A DNA stretch of 44,307 nucleotides from Phycisphaerales bacterium (GTDB lineage: Bacteria > Planctomycetota > Phycisphaerae > Phycisphaerales > UBA1924), in NCBI GenBank assembly GCA_019750095.1, contig JAIEOW010000036.1:1-44307 (forward strand), written 5' to 3'. The translations under genes were made by a program, and so were the position numbers. Below the pieces are notes generated by a model. That model ran no database searches. It saw only the letters and a list, made by a program, of their open reading frames with translations, and had not been told where the DNA came from. Shown piece after piece: positions 15,871 through 23,004 of the stretch. Positions within the stretch are counted from its first letter, which is position 1. Each line of letters starts with the position of its first letter.

Positions 15871-16701
15871 ATGGCGCGGCGCGCGTTCACACTGATCGAG
15901 CTGCTTGTGGTCATCGCGGTGATCGCGATCCTGATCGGGCTGCTGTTGCCGGCGATCGGCAAGGCGCGTGACGCGGGGCGTTCGGCGGTGTGCTTGTCAA
16001 ACCTGCGCCAGATGGGCGTGGCGGCGACGGCGTATGCCAACGACCATCGCGAGCGGCTCTGGCCGCGGGATAGTCTGCGGCTGATGGACCTGACGACGAA
16101 CTCGGAGCTGGTGGACCCGGACACCGGGCGGCGCGTTCCGGGGCGGATGTATGAGTATGTTGACAACGTGGACTCGATCGCCGAGTGCCCGGCGAATCGG
16201 CGTCGCGCGGCGGGCGAGGGTTCGACGGGCGGCAACATGTTCGGGGGCAAGACCGACCTGGACTTTGACTACACGTTCGTGCGTGCGATGGAAGGGGCGC
16301 GGGTGGGGCTGAGCGTGAAGATGGCGAGAGTGACGCAGCCATCGGAGTTTGCGGTCGACGTCCGTCCGCCGGCGCGATGGGAGCGCAGCGAGGGACTCAC
16401 GAACTTCAGCGGGATGCTGCTGTATGTCGAGGAGAGCACGAACTGGTACAACGGGCGGATCCGCGACTTGCAGTGGGGGAACTGGGATCAGATGACCACC
16501 CGTCACGGCGGGCGGGGGAACGCGGTGTTTCTGGAAGGGCACGCGGAATCGCTGAGCGTGCCGAGAGGAAGCGATGAGGCGGTGCGCGAGGCGCAGGACT
16601 TTGACACCAACGACGTGTATGTCACGGCTCCATCGGGGTGGGTGCGGATGGAGAGCATGCCGGGAGGTTTCGGCGCGATCGATGTGCCGCGGGTGCCGTG
16701 A
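15871..16701 (+). CDS. Type II secretion / type IV pseudopilin-like protein
   Basis: 276 residues from ATG 15871, with GGAGG 4 bases upstream. The N-terminus [20 protein letters not shown] is a prepilin signal; the prepilin peptidase would cut before Phe6, after Ala instead of the usual Gly. The middle holds [25 protein letters not shown], the shared planctomycete pseudopilin motif. Near the C-terminus [18 protein letters not shown] has His-x9-Glu-Gly, a variant of the H-x9-DG motif. It is probably inserted in the inner membrane and built into a pseudopilus or processed filament. The gene stands alone, without other secretion genes nearby, which is typical of the many stand-alone copies in planctomycetes. 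Confidence 0.92.
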   Translation: MARRAFTLIELLVVIAVIAILIGLLLPAIGKARDAGRSAVCLSNLRQMGVAATAYANDHRERLWPRDSLRLMDLTTNSELVDPDTGRRVPGRMYEYVDNVDSIAECPANRRRAAGEGSTGGNMFGGKTDLDFDYTFVRAMEGARVGLSVKMARVTQPSEFAVDVRPPARWERSEGLTNFSGMLLYVEESTNWYNGRIRDLQWGNWDQMTTRHGGRGNAVFLEGHAESLSVPRGSDEAVREAQDFDTNDVYVTAPSGWVRMESMPGGFGAIDVPRVP

Positions 16702-16718
16702 GATCGGCGAGGGAGCGG

Positions 16719-16922
16719 TTACCAGTGACTGCGGATACTGGAGCGCTCGAGCGGAGCCCTCTCGCGCGAGATGATGCCGATGTCCTCAGCCCGGTCCAGC
16801 GCGTTCAGCTCCCGCGCCGTGGACGGGCGATCGGCGCGATTCGGGGACGAGTCGCACCCCGCGAGCGATACGCCGGCGATCACGGCGATTCCGGCCAGGA
16901 TGATTCGTGATCGCATGGACAT
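16719..16922 (-). CDS. Small lipoprotein
   Basis: 67 residues, start ATG 16922 with AAGG 8 bases upstream; a second ATG two codons in is also possible. MRSRIILAGIAVIAGVSLAG is a lipoprotein signal with lipobox SLAGC. The mature part (45 residues, DSSPNRADRPSTARELNALD, then RAEDIGIISRERAPLERSSI) is hydrophilic with no recognised domain. It lies 18 bases after the LuxR-type gene on the same strand, so it may share its transcript. Confidence 0.65.
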   Translation of the reverse strand: MSMRSRIILAGIAVIAGVSLAGCDSSPNRADRPSTARELNALDRAEDIGIISRERAPLERSSIRSHW

Positions 16923-16940
16923 GACGATGCCTTGCGGAAC

Positions 16941-17633
16941 TCAGTCGGCGATGTGATTCGTCCCGCGCGATCGGCTGCCGGGGATCTTGAATGTCGGCGA
17001 GCAGAGCCCGGCCTGGATGGCGAGCTGCGCGAGGGCGACGCGGTCTTTGGTGTTGAGCTTGCGGGCGATCGCGCTGCGGTGCCACTCGATGGTTTTGATG
17101 GTGCGACAGAGCTTCTTGGCGATCTGTGCGCTGGTGAGGCCGGTGCCGATGAGCGCGAGGATTTCTTTCTCGCGTTCGCTGAGGACGCCGATGGGGCCCT
17201 GGTCAACGTGGCGGATCTGCGCGGTGTCGACGTCGGTGGGCTCAGAGTCGGAGGCCCAGTTGGGGATGTCGACCGGGCGATAGACGGCGAGGCAGAAGCC
17301 GGGCTGATTGGGGAACTGGCGGGCAGTGACGACCATGGCGCGCCCGCTGCGCATGTCTTTGAACATCTGCGCGTGCCCGTTGCGGATCACGTCGCGGAGG
17401 ATGGCGAGGCGTTCCTCGGCCATGTCGTGTTGCAGGCGGTCTTCGATCGAGAGGCGGCGCAGTTCGTCCATGGTCTTCACGCCGGTGAGGCGCATGAAGA
17501 CGGGATTGCCGAAATGGCACCACCCGTCGGCATCAAAGACGGCGACGGCGGCGCCGCTGTCATGGATGAGCGCGTTCCAGTTGGCGTCCGAGGCGGACGG
17601 GGCGGACCAGGATTGGGTTGTCGCTGAGGGCAT
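16941..17633 (-). CDS. PAS-LuxR transcriptional regulator
   Basis: 230 residues from ATG 17633; a TTG four codons earlier is also in frame. Residues about 24-128 resemble a PAS domain (NALIHDSGAAVAVFDADGWC, then HFGNPVFMRLTGV and GRAMVVTARQFPNQPGFCLA). Residues 150-215 are the LuxR/FixJ HTH (VLSEREKEILALIGTGLTSA, then QIAKKLCRTIKTIEWHRSAI). There is no receiver Asp, so it senses a ligand or redox state through the PAS domain rather than being phosphorylated. Targets are unknown; the downstream lipoprotein gene is a candidate. Confidence 0.88.
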   Translation of the reverse strand: MPSATTQSWSAPSASDANWNALIHDSGAAVAVFDADGWCHFGNPVFMRLTGVKTMDELRRLSIEDRLQHDMAEERLAILRDVIRNGHAQMFKDMRSGRAMVVTARQFPNQPGFCLAVYRPVDIPNWASDSEPTDVDTAQIRHVDQGPIGVLSEREKEILALIGTGLTSAQIAKKLCRTIKTIEWHRSAIARKLNTKDRVALAQLAIQAGLCSPTFKIPGSRSRGTNHIAD

Positions 17634-17654
17634 GACTTGGTTCAAACTCGGGTA

Positions 17655-19247
17655 CTAACGAAAATCTCGAACCGACGGCAAGTTGGTGCTCGGGTCGATA
17701 TCTGCGATGGATTGCTTCCTGTTCTGTGGATTCAGAAATACGATAGCGGCAGAAGGTCCAGCACACGGTGTAGTCGGTTCTAACCAAACCGGGCGACCAT
17801 TCGTGTGTAAGTTGAACGCACACCCAGCAAAGTGAATGTTCGAAAAGCACCCACCAACGAACAACCCCACCGTAAATTGCTCGCTCTCGTGAGAAACACC
17901 CGAAAAGGTGAGCCCCGATCCGCTGACGTTCTGACTCGACAAAATTCGAACTGATGGCGTCATTTGAGTAAAGGGAAGAGAATTGCTCTTCACTGTGTTG
18001 GCCACAAGAGCGAGCCCACTCAACACCACATCGACGCTTTCGATCAAAGAAATGCCTTCAAAGGCGTTGTCCAGAAGGCTACAGCCTGACATGTTCACTC
18101 GCTTGCTCTGATAGACAAGACAGCCGGGATGCGCTTCTATTCCGCTGCCATTCGCAGAGATTTCGCACCCAACAATCGAGGCGTTCTTGACGCTCTCAAG
18201 ACGAAGTCCCGACCTGAAATTTGCATCGAATTGGCAGCAGGTCATCATGACGTCGGGGACAAACTGATTGTTGCTTTCGCAGTATGGTGTTGGGCCGGCA
18301 CAAAGAGGCCCTTCTGTCACCACTCTTGGATGCCCCTTGCAGATTACGCCGTAGCCCCCCAAAGCCACGAGCGGATCGCCAGCCCGCGCCGGAGCGTAAC
18401 CGTTATTGGCGGCAGAAATACCCTTGAAGAACAAGGTGCCGCGATCTCGGAAGAACGTTTCGATGACAATGCCCGATTGTCCGTTCAGTGAAAAATCAGA
18501 ATCATTGAACTGCAAGCCGCCCCACGCCATCAGATGCAGACCATGTGATTTATTATTTGTAACCACGGAGTTCTTGATGGCCACCAGGGTCGGCTCGATG
18601 CGAAACTGCGATCCGTTGACGTACTCGCACCGAATGCCGACATTTTGCTTGGTAATGGCAACGCTCTCAATTGTAATGCCTCGAATCTCGTAAGTTTGGG
18701 CAAGAGTGCTGCTTGCAGCAAAAACAATCCCGTCACCGCCAACACTTGCGGAGGTATCAAATCCGGAAAGTGATTCATCCGGTGACTGTCGAGTAAGTTT
18801 TAGGTGGCGAATAGCTAAATCGTGTGGGAATGGGCTCCTGCTTGTTTTTGTAATCAGGAGTATCGATCGAGTAGATGATTTCGTGTCAGCGAAAAGCACA
18901 GAACCAGAAAAACTGGTGTCGGGGCGAGTATTGGTAGCGTCTCCGCGCAGCTCTACTGCGGGATAGTCGAGAATGAGCAGGCCCTCATACTCGGACGATT
19001 GACGACTGAGCCGATACTTTCCTGCTGGGATATAGACAACTCCGCCTCCTGCGGCACCCGCCGCGTCAATCGCCCGCTGGATCGAAACCGTGTCGTCTGC
19101 GACGCCATCTCCAACAGCGCCAAAGTCTCGGACGTTCCACTCATCGGCGAAAGTCGTCTGTGCCGATGTCGCGAGTGCGAGCATGGCGACAAGCGCCCAG
19201 AGGAAGTCGAAGTGGCTGACGCTTTTTGTTTTCGGAACGTTGAGCAT
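17655..19247 (-). CDS. Secreted right-handed beta-helix protein (pectate lyase superfamily)
   Basis: 530 residues from ATG 19247 (MLNVPKTKSVSHFDFLWALV), a signal peptide ending near TTFA. Residues 38-63 (NVRDFGAVGDGVADDTVSIQ, then RAIDAA) are the Pectate_lyase_3 entry motif, and about 100-450 consist of beta-helix rungs (SVVTNNKSHGLHLMAWGGLQ, CEISANGSGIEAHPG, CSLLDNAFEGISLIESV). This superfamily includes polysaccharide lyases, hydrolases and epimerases; no catalytic triad could be assigned, so the substrate is open. Ten or more Cys residues suggest disulfides. The gene is visibly lower in GC and richer in A/T-ending codons than its neighbours, consistent with horizontal transfer. It is divergent from the methyltransferase at 19306. 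Confidence 0.85.
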   Translation of the reverse strand: MLNVPKTKSVSHFDFLWALVAMLALATSAQTTFADEWNVRDFGAVGDGVADDTVSIQRAIDAAGAAGGGVVYIPAGKYRLSRQSSEYEGLLILDYPAVELRGDATNTRPDTSFSGSVLFADTKSSTRSILLITKTSRSPFPHDLAIRHLKLTRQSPDESLSGFDTSASVGGDGIVFAASSTLAQTYEIRGITIESVAITKQNVGIRCEYVNGSQFRIEPTLVAIKNSVVTNNKSHGLHLMAWGGLQFNDSDFSLNGQSGIVIETFFRDRGTLFFKGISAANNGYAPARAGDPLVALGGYGVICKGHPRVVTEGPLCAGPTPYCESNNQFVPDVMMTCCQFDANFRSGLRLESVKNASIVGCEISANGSGIEAHPGCLVYQSKRVNMSGCSLLDNAFEGISLIESVDVVLSGLALVANTVKSNSLPFTQMTPSVRILSSQNVSGSGLTFSGVSHESEQFTVGLFVGGCFSNIHFAGCAFNLHTNGRPVWLEPTTPCAGPSAAIVFLNPQNRKQSIADIDPSTNLPSVRDFR

Positions 19248-19305
19248 ATCGCTACGATAACGACTGTCTCGCAGTTTCGCAACCCCATCCTCGCAGGAGT
19301 GAGGC

Positions 19306-20190
19306 GTGAGCCAAGCCTGGATTGACCAAATCACCCTCCGCCCCACGCTGGGATCGCTTCCCGAAATCGGGCAGGTACGCGCATTCTCTGAGCAACTACC
19401 CTGGATCTCGATCCCGCGCGAACAGTTGCCGTATTCGCTCGAAGAGTGCATCGCTCGCGACTCATTCCCTCTTCCCGAAACCAATGATCGTGAAGGGTAT
19501 TACGGTGAAAGGCACTTTGACTATTGGCTGAGCGGGCTTGATGATTGGACGCGACTGGCTGCCGTGGCACGCCGCCACGGTCGGCCCCTCGTCGGTGACT
19601 CCGACTATCTCGACCTTGGCTGTTCATCGGGTCGTGTTCTGAGACACGCCTATGCGATCGGTGGAGTTTCGTGTTGGGGGGCGGACATCAATCGGCGCAA
19701 CATCGCGTGGATGCAGAAGCACCTGTCGCCGAAGCTGAAAGTGTTTCAGAATACCGCTCTCCCGCATTTGCCCTTGCCCGACGCAAGCATGGATGTGATT
19801 TCGGCGTTCAGCGTCTTCACGCACATCGATGACTTGGAAACGGCTTGGCTATTGGAACTGCGGCGCATTCTGAAGCCGGGTGGGCTGGCGTACATCTCGC
19901 TTCACACCGACCACGGCTGGTCGATCATGGGGCCGAATGTGCCGTTGTACTCCGCGCTTATCAATCGCGCGGCGGAAATTATCGAGTTTCCGATCACGCC
20001 AGGCGTGTTTAAAAAACCCCTGCCGCAAGAGCGATTGGTGCTGACGTTCAAGGGTCGATACACCTATCACTGCAACGTGTTCCACGCGCGGGAGTACATC
20101 CGCCGAGAGTGGGGGCGGTTTATGGATGTGGTTGAGATCGTAGAGTGCGGGGCGGACTGGCACGACGTCGCGGTGCTTCGGCGGGTGTGA
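19306..20190 (+). CDS. Class I SAM-dependent methyltransferase
   Basis: 294 residues from GTG 19306, fixed by AGGAG 6 bases upstream. Motif I is YLDLGCSSGRVLRHA at 101-115; then CWGADINRRNIAWM, LPLPDASMDVISAFSVFTHI and LRRILKPGGLAYISLHTDHG follow, a complete methyltransferase_11 type domain. An N-terminal extension of about 65 residues and a C-terminal segment of about 80 residues (FKGRYTYHCNVFHAREYIRR) surround it. The type is often found in glycan or small-molecule gene clusters; the substrate is unknown. It is divergent from the beta-helix gene, 58 bp away, and its base composition is intermediate. Confidence 0.9.
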   Translation: MSQAWIDQITLRPTLGSLPEIGQVRAFSEQLPWISIPREQLPYSLEECIARDSFPLPETNDREGYYGERHFDYWLSGLDDWTRLAAVARRHGRPLVGDSDYLDLGCSSGRVLRHAYAIGGVSCWGADINRRNIAWMQKHLSPKLKVFQNTALPHLPLPDASMDVISAFSVFTHIDDLETAWLLELRRILKPGGLAYISLHTDHGWSIMGPNVPLYSALINRAAEIIEFPITPGVFKKPLPQERLVLTFKGRYTYHCNVFHAREYIRREWGRFMDVVEIVECGADWHDVAVLRRV

Positions 20191-20211
20191 GTATGGGCGC
20201 GGTAGAGAAAC

Positions 20212-20228
20212 ACAGGCGGGACGCCTGT
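20212..20228. repeat. REP-like hairpin, family C, copy 1
   Basis: ACAGGC-GGGAC-GCCTGT, a 6-bp stem with a 5-base loop, in the gap between the methyltransferase stop and the ompH stop. The same core CAGGCGGGACGCCTG occurs at 42917-42931. Confidence 0.75.
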
Positions 20229-20260
20229 ATCGCCAATACCGGACTGGTTGAAGCGCTCGA

Positions 20261-20881
20261 TTACTTCTTGGCGGCGTATTCGTTGTTCATGAGCGTGACG
20301 ACTTCCTGGGTGATCTCCAGGGAAGGGTCGACGAACAGCATGCGCTTGTTGGCAATGCTGCGGAGGATGTCGCCGGTGGAGCCGCGCTCGGGGATGGGGT
20401 TCTTCTCGTCGGAGGCGAGGACGAGCTGATAGCCGTTCTGCTTGGCGAGGCGTTCGGTGGCGGCGTCGATCTTGAGGTAGATCTCGCGGATGACTTCGCC
20501 GGACATCTCGCCCAGGAGCTTCTCGGAGTACTGCTTCTCGAACTCGGCGCGGATGATCTTTTCGCGGAGGGCCTTGGCGAGGGCGGGCTTCTCGGCGGCG
20601 GTGGCCTGTTCGAGCTTGGCCTGCTCGTTCTTGGCCTCTTCGCCCAGTGCGGTGACGCGGCTCTGGAGGTCCTTGAGGGTGGACTGGAGGGCGGCTTCTC
20701 GGTCCTTCTTCTCGTTCAGACCCTGGAGCACGGCGTCGAGATCAACGACGGCGATGACCGGGGCGGCGGGGGGGCCGCGGAAGGCGCCGGTGGCCGAGGC
20801 CTTGGCGCCGACGAAGGCGAGGGTGGCGGTGCCGAGAATGGCGGTGAGGATCAGAACGCTGGAACGAGACGCGATGCGCAT
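20261..20881 (-). CDS. OmpH/Skp family periplasmic chaperone-like protein
   Basis: 206 residues, start ATG 20881 with GGGAG 7 bases upstream. The signal peptide is residues 1-30. Residues 40-60 (APVIAVVDLDAVLQGLNEKK) form the Skp body strand, 60-140 a long charged coiled coil (the tentacles), and 145-206 return to the body (LVLASDEKNPIPERGSTGDI, VDPSLEITQEVVTLMNNEY). Skp-type proteins hold unfolded outer-membrane proteins in the periplasm. It is normally near bamA/lpxD; neither is here. A family B REP lies upstream. Confidence 0.92.
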   Translation of the reverse strand: MRIASRSSVLILTAILGTATLAFVGAKASATGAFRGPPAAPVIAVVDLDAVLQGLNEKKDREAALQSTLKDLQSRVTALGEEAKNEQAKLEQATAAEKPALAKALREKIIRAEFEKQYSEKLLGEMSGEVIREIYLKIDAATERLAKQNGYQLVLASDEKNPIPERGSTGDILRSIANKRMLFVDPSLEITQEVVTLMNNEYAAKK

Positions 20882-20953
20882 GGAGAGCTCCCTGGTCTCG
20901 CGGCGGAAACAGCCGCGTGTGAGCGGGACTGTATGGAGTCATCGGACAGAGGC

Positions 20954-20978
20954 CACGCTGGGGACCAGCGTGCCACCC
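20954..20978. repeat. REP, family B, solitary copy
   Basis: CACGCTGG-GGA-CCAGCGTG followed by CCACCC. The leuS copies read CCCGCTGG-GGA-CCAGCGGG with the same tail, so the second stem base pair is A-T here and C-G there, a compensatory change that keeps the hairpin. Confidence 0.85.
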
Positions 20979-21005
20979 AAACCATGCGGGGCCCAAAAAG
21001 GAAGC

Positions 21006-21030
21006 AGGCCGGTGCAACGCACACCGGCCT
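21006..21030 (-). terminator. Hairpin terminator downstream of the GT1 gene
   Basis: AGGCCGGTG (21006-21014), a 7-base loop and CACCGGCCT (21022-21030). On the minus strand the stem is followed by GCTTCCTTTTTGG, a T5 run, so it would stop transcription coming from the glycosyltransferase gene about 250 bases upstream. On the plus strand it is followed by TCTTCC. Confidence 0.7.
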
Positions 21031-21276
21031 TCTTCCTGTCGTAGTGTGGAATCGGCTGCCCGATTCCTACTGATGAACAAGCACCAGCGGTAGTCGACGA
21101 TCACCTTGATCGCCGGCCGCGGGCTTGGTCTTCGCGTACAAAGCGACCCGAGGGCCGCGAGTAATACGGTATCACATGCCGGTTTTGATGCAAGAGAAGA
21201 TGTCGGTTCTGGTGCGAGGATTGTGTGAGTCTGTCGGCGTAGACGTTTGCCCATTTTGCCAGTTGCTGCCAAAAGA

Positions 21277-22566
21277 TCAGTGGCTTCCCTGAGTGGGCGG
21301 GGGAGTGGCCAGACCAAGCCATGACTGCAGGGCGGGCAGGATGGTGGATGCGGGGTGTTCTGAGTGCAGGCGGGTGGCGAAGTCGGCGGCGTGCCGCGGC
21401 ACGTCCGAGTTTTCGAGGACTTGGCGCAGAGCGCGGGTGAGGGTTTGGGCGTTGAGCCGGGTGCTGAAGACGGTTTCGCTGGTGCCCAGGCGTTTGGCGC
21501 GGGCGGCGTTGTCGAACTGATCGTGGGCGAGTGGCGTGATGACGGTGGGCTTGCCGGAGCGGAGGCCTTGGGCGGTGGAGCCGATGCCGCCGTGGTGGAC
21601 GCTGGCGCAGCCGCGGGGAAGGAGTGTGCTGAATGGCGCGTAGGTCGCGGCGTAGATATTCGAGGGGAGCTTTGGGAGATGGGCGCGATAGTCGTCGCGT
21701 CCGACGAGCAGGACGCCGCGCCGATTGAGCGCGGTGCAGGCGGCGATGGCGTGGTCATAGAAGGGCGAGCGGATGTGCACGGCGGTGGTGCCGCGGGCGA
21801 AGATGATGGGCGGGTCGCCACCGTTCAAGAAGCGTTCGAGATTGGGATCTTCGTCGTGGTGATCGTGGTGGGAGTCGAAGAAGGGGAAGCCGGTGATGAC
21901 GCTGCCGACGGGATCGCCGGGCGCGGGCGGGCGGAAGTGGGGGGACCAGAGGCCGAGGTTGAGTCCTGGGCGCATGAACTCGTTGATGAGGATGTCGCGC
22001 TGTTTTGGAAGGCCGAGGTCTTTGCGGACTTTGTTGAGTGAGCCGTCGAGCATCCAGCGGACCATGTGCCTGCCGATCCATGCGTCGAGGCGTGTGGCCC
22101 AGAGCTGGGGGTTGTGAGTGCGCCATGGGCCGAAGATGATTTTGTCGTGGGCGCGCATCCAGCCGATGGGCGCGAGGGTGGCGGTGGAGACGGGGATGTT
22201 GAGCTGTTCGCAGGCCCAGTGCGAGCCGAGGACGATGGGGTGGATGATGGCGGCGTCGGGGCGAAAGTCGCGGAGGATGTTCTGGGTGGCGACGAAGAGC
22301 TTTGGGACGAGGGGGAGCGTGAGCTCTTGCAGGACGACGCGCGGGCCGCGGGTGGCGTGCATGACGCCGGGATGCTGCATGATCTCGGCGACGTCGACGT
22401 GTTCGGTGAGCGCGACGAAGGGAATGTTTGCGCGCTTGGCCTGGGCTTCGAAGTAGGGGTTGGTGGCGACGAGGGGTTCGTGGCCAGCGGCGAGAAGGGC
22501 TTGGGCGATGGCGAAGAAGGGGTGGATGTCGCCGTGGGAGCCGAGGGTGAGGAGGAGGATGCGCAT
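21277..22566 (-). CDS. Glycosyltransferase family 1 (UDP-glycosyltransferase / MGT-like)
   Basis: 429 residues from ATG 22566 (MRILLLTLGSHGDIHPFFAI); the open frame extends upstream but only this start gives the Rossmann strand. GSHGDIHPFFAIAQALLAAG is the N-terminal acceptor-domain signature. HHGGIGSTAQGLRSGKPTVI, then PLAHDQFDNAARAKRLG, is the C-terminal donor-binding PSPG-like motif. Such enzymes glycosylate sterols, polyketides, carotenoids or lipids. No biosynthetic cluster is nearby. It follows the 95-residue gene at 22607-22894 by 40 bases on the same strand. Confidence 0.92.
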   Translation of the reverse strand: MRILLLTLGSHGDIHPFFAIAQALLAAGHEPLVATNPYFEAQAKRANIPFVALTEHVDVAEIMQHPGVMHATRGPRVVLQELTLPLVPKLFVATQNILRDFRPDAAIIHPIVLGSHWACEQLNIPVSTATLAPIGWMRAHDKIIFGPWRTHNPQLWATRLDAWIGRHMVRWMLDGSLNKVRKDLGLPKQRDILINEFMRPGLNLGLWSPHFRPPAPGDPVGSVITGFPFFDSHHDHHDEDPNLERFLNGGDPPIIFARGTTAVHIRSPFYDHAIAACTALNRRGVLLVGRDDYRAHLPKLPSNIYAATYAPFSTLLPRGCASVHHGGIGSTAQGLRSGKPTVITPLAHDQFDNAARAKRLGTSETVFSTRLNAQTLTRALRQVLENSDVPRHAADFATRLHSEHPASTILPALQSWLGLATPPPTQGSH

Positions 22567-22606
22567 TGGGGGGGAAGATGCACGAAGGTGCGGAGGCGCG
22601 CAAGTG

Positions 22607-22894
22607 CTAGGGTTGCGGCGATGGCGGGATCTTGGTTTGCGTGTGCTGTTCAACTTCGTCGATGATGGTTCGGCGGAGGATGAGCTTGCCTTCCGGGGTG
22701 GTGATCTCGTGTTCTTGTGAGACTTGGCGGATGGCTTTAGCGGGTTGGTCGGGTGATGGGGGCGGTTGCGGGGGCTCGGCGTTCTGGGGTGTGGGCGGCG
22801 GAGGGGTTGGGTCGCTTCTTACGCCTTGCCAGATGTGCCCGACGAACGCGCCGAGGTTGCGGAGGAGTGGGTTGTTGGGTGGGGGGGTGCTCAC
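22607..22894 (-). CDS. Small conserved protein, function unknown
   Basis: 95 residues from GTG 22894 (VSTPPPNNPLLRNLGAFVGH); no ATG is available and the GTG is the first start after the protease terminator. After a Pro-rich middle (28-52) it ends ITTPEGKLILRRTIIDEVEQ. The pattern (LRNLGAFVGHIWQGVRSD) + Pro linker + (TPEGKLILRRTTIDEVE) is one I associate with short planctomycete proteins that often sit near lipid or envelope genes, but I cannot name a function. Coding likelihood is supported by the absence of frame breaks in either neighbour gap. Confidence 0.55.
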   Translation of the reverse strand: MSTPPPNNPLLRNLGAFVGHIWQGVRSDPTPPPPTPQNAEPPQPPPSPDQPAKAIRQVSQEHEITTPEGKLILRRTIIDEVEQHTQTKIPPSPQP

Positions 22895-22939
22895 GCTTGG
22901 GGATTGTTGGCGTGGAGGCCGGGCGTGGGGATGGTGCGG

Positions 22940-22974
22940 AATGAAAACGCCGCGGGGCGTGTGTCCCGCGGCGT
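22940..22974 (-). terminator. Terminator of the subtilase gene
   Basis: ACGCCGCGGG (22947-22956), an 8-base loop and CCCGCGGCGT (22965-22974). Read on the minus strand the stem is followed by TTTTCATTCC. It lies 31 bases after the stop codon of the protease gene. Confidence 0.85.
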
Positions 22975-23004
22975 GCGTGAAATGGAGGGCGTGTGTTGGG
23001 TCGA

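Larger units (their letters stand above)
20882..21276. other. Intergenic region upstream of ompH
   Basis: 395 bases with no convincing gene. It contains the ompH ribosome site, a family B REP at 20954-20978 and a hairpin terminator at 21006-21030. Bases 21031-21276 show nothing I can identify apart from the short shadow frames. Confidence 0.6.
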
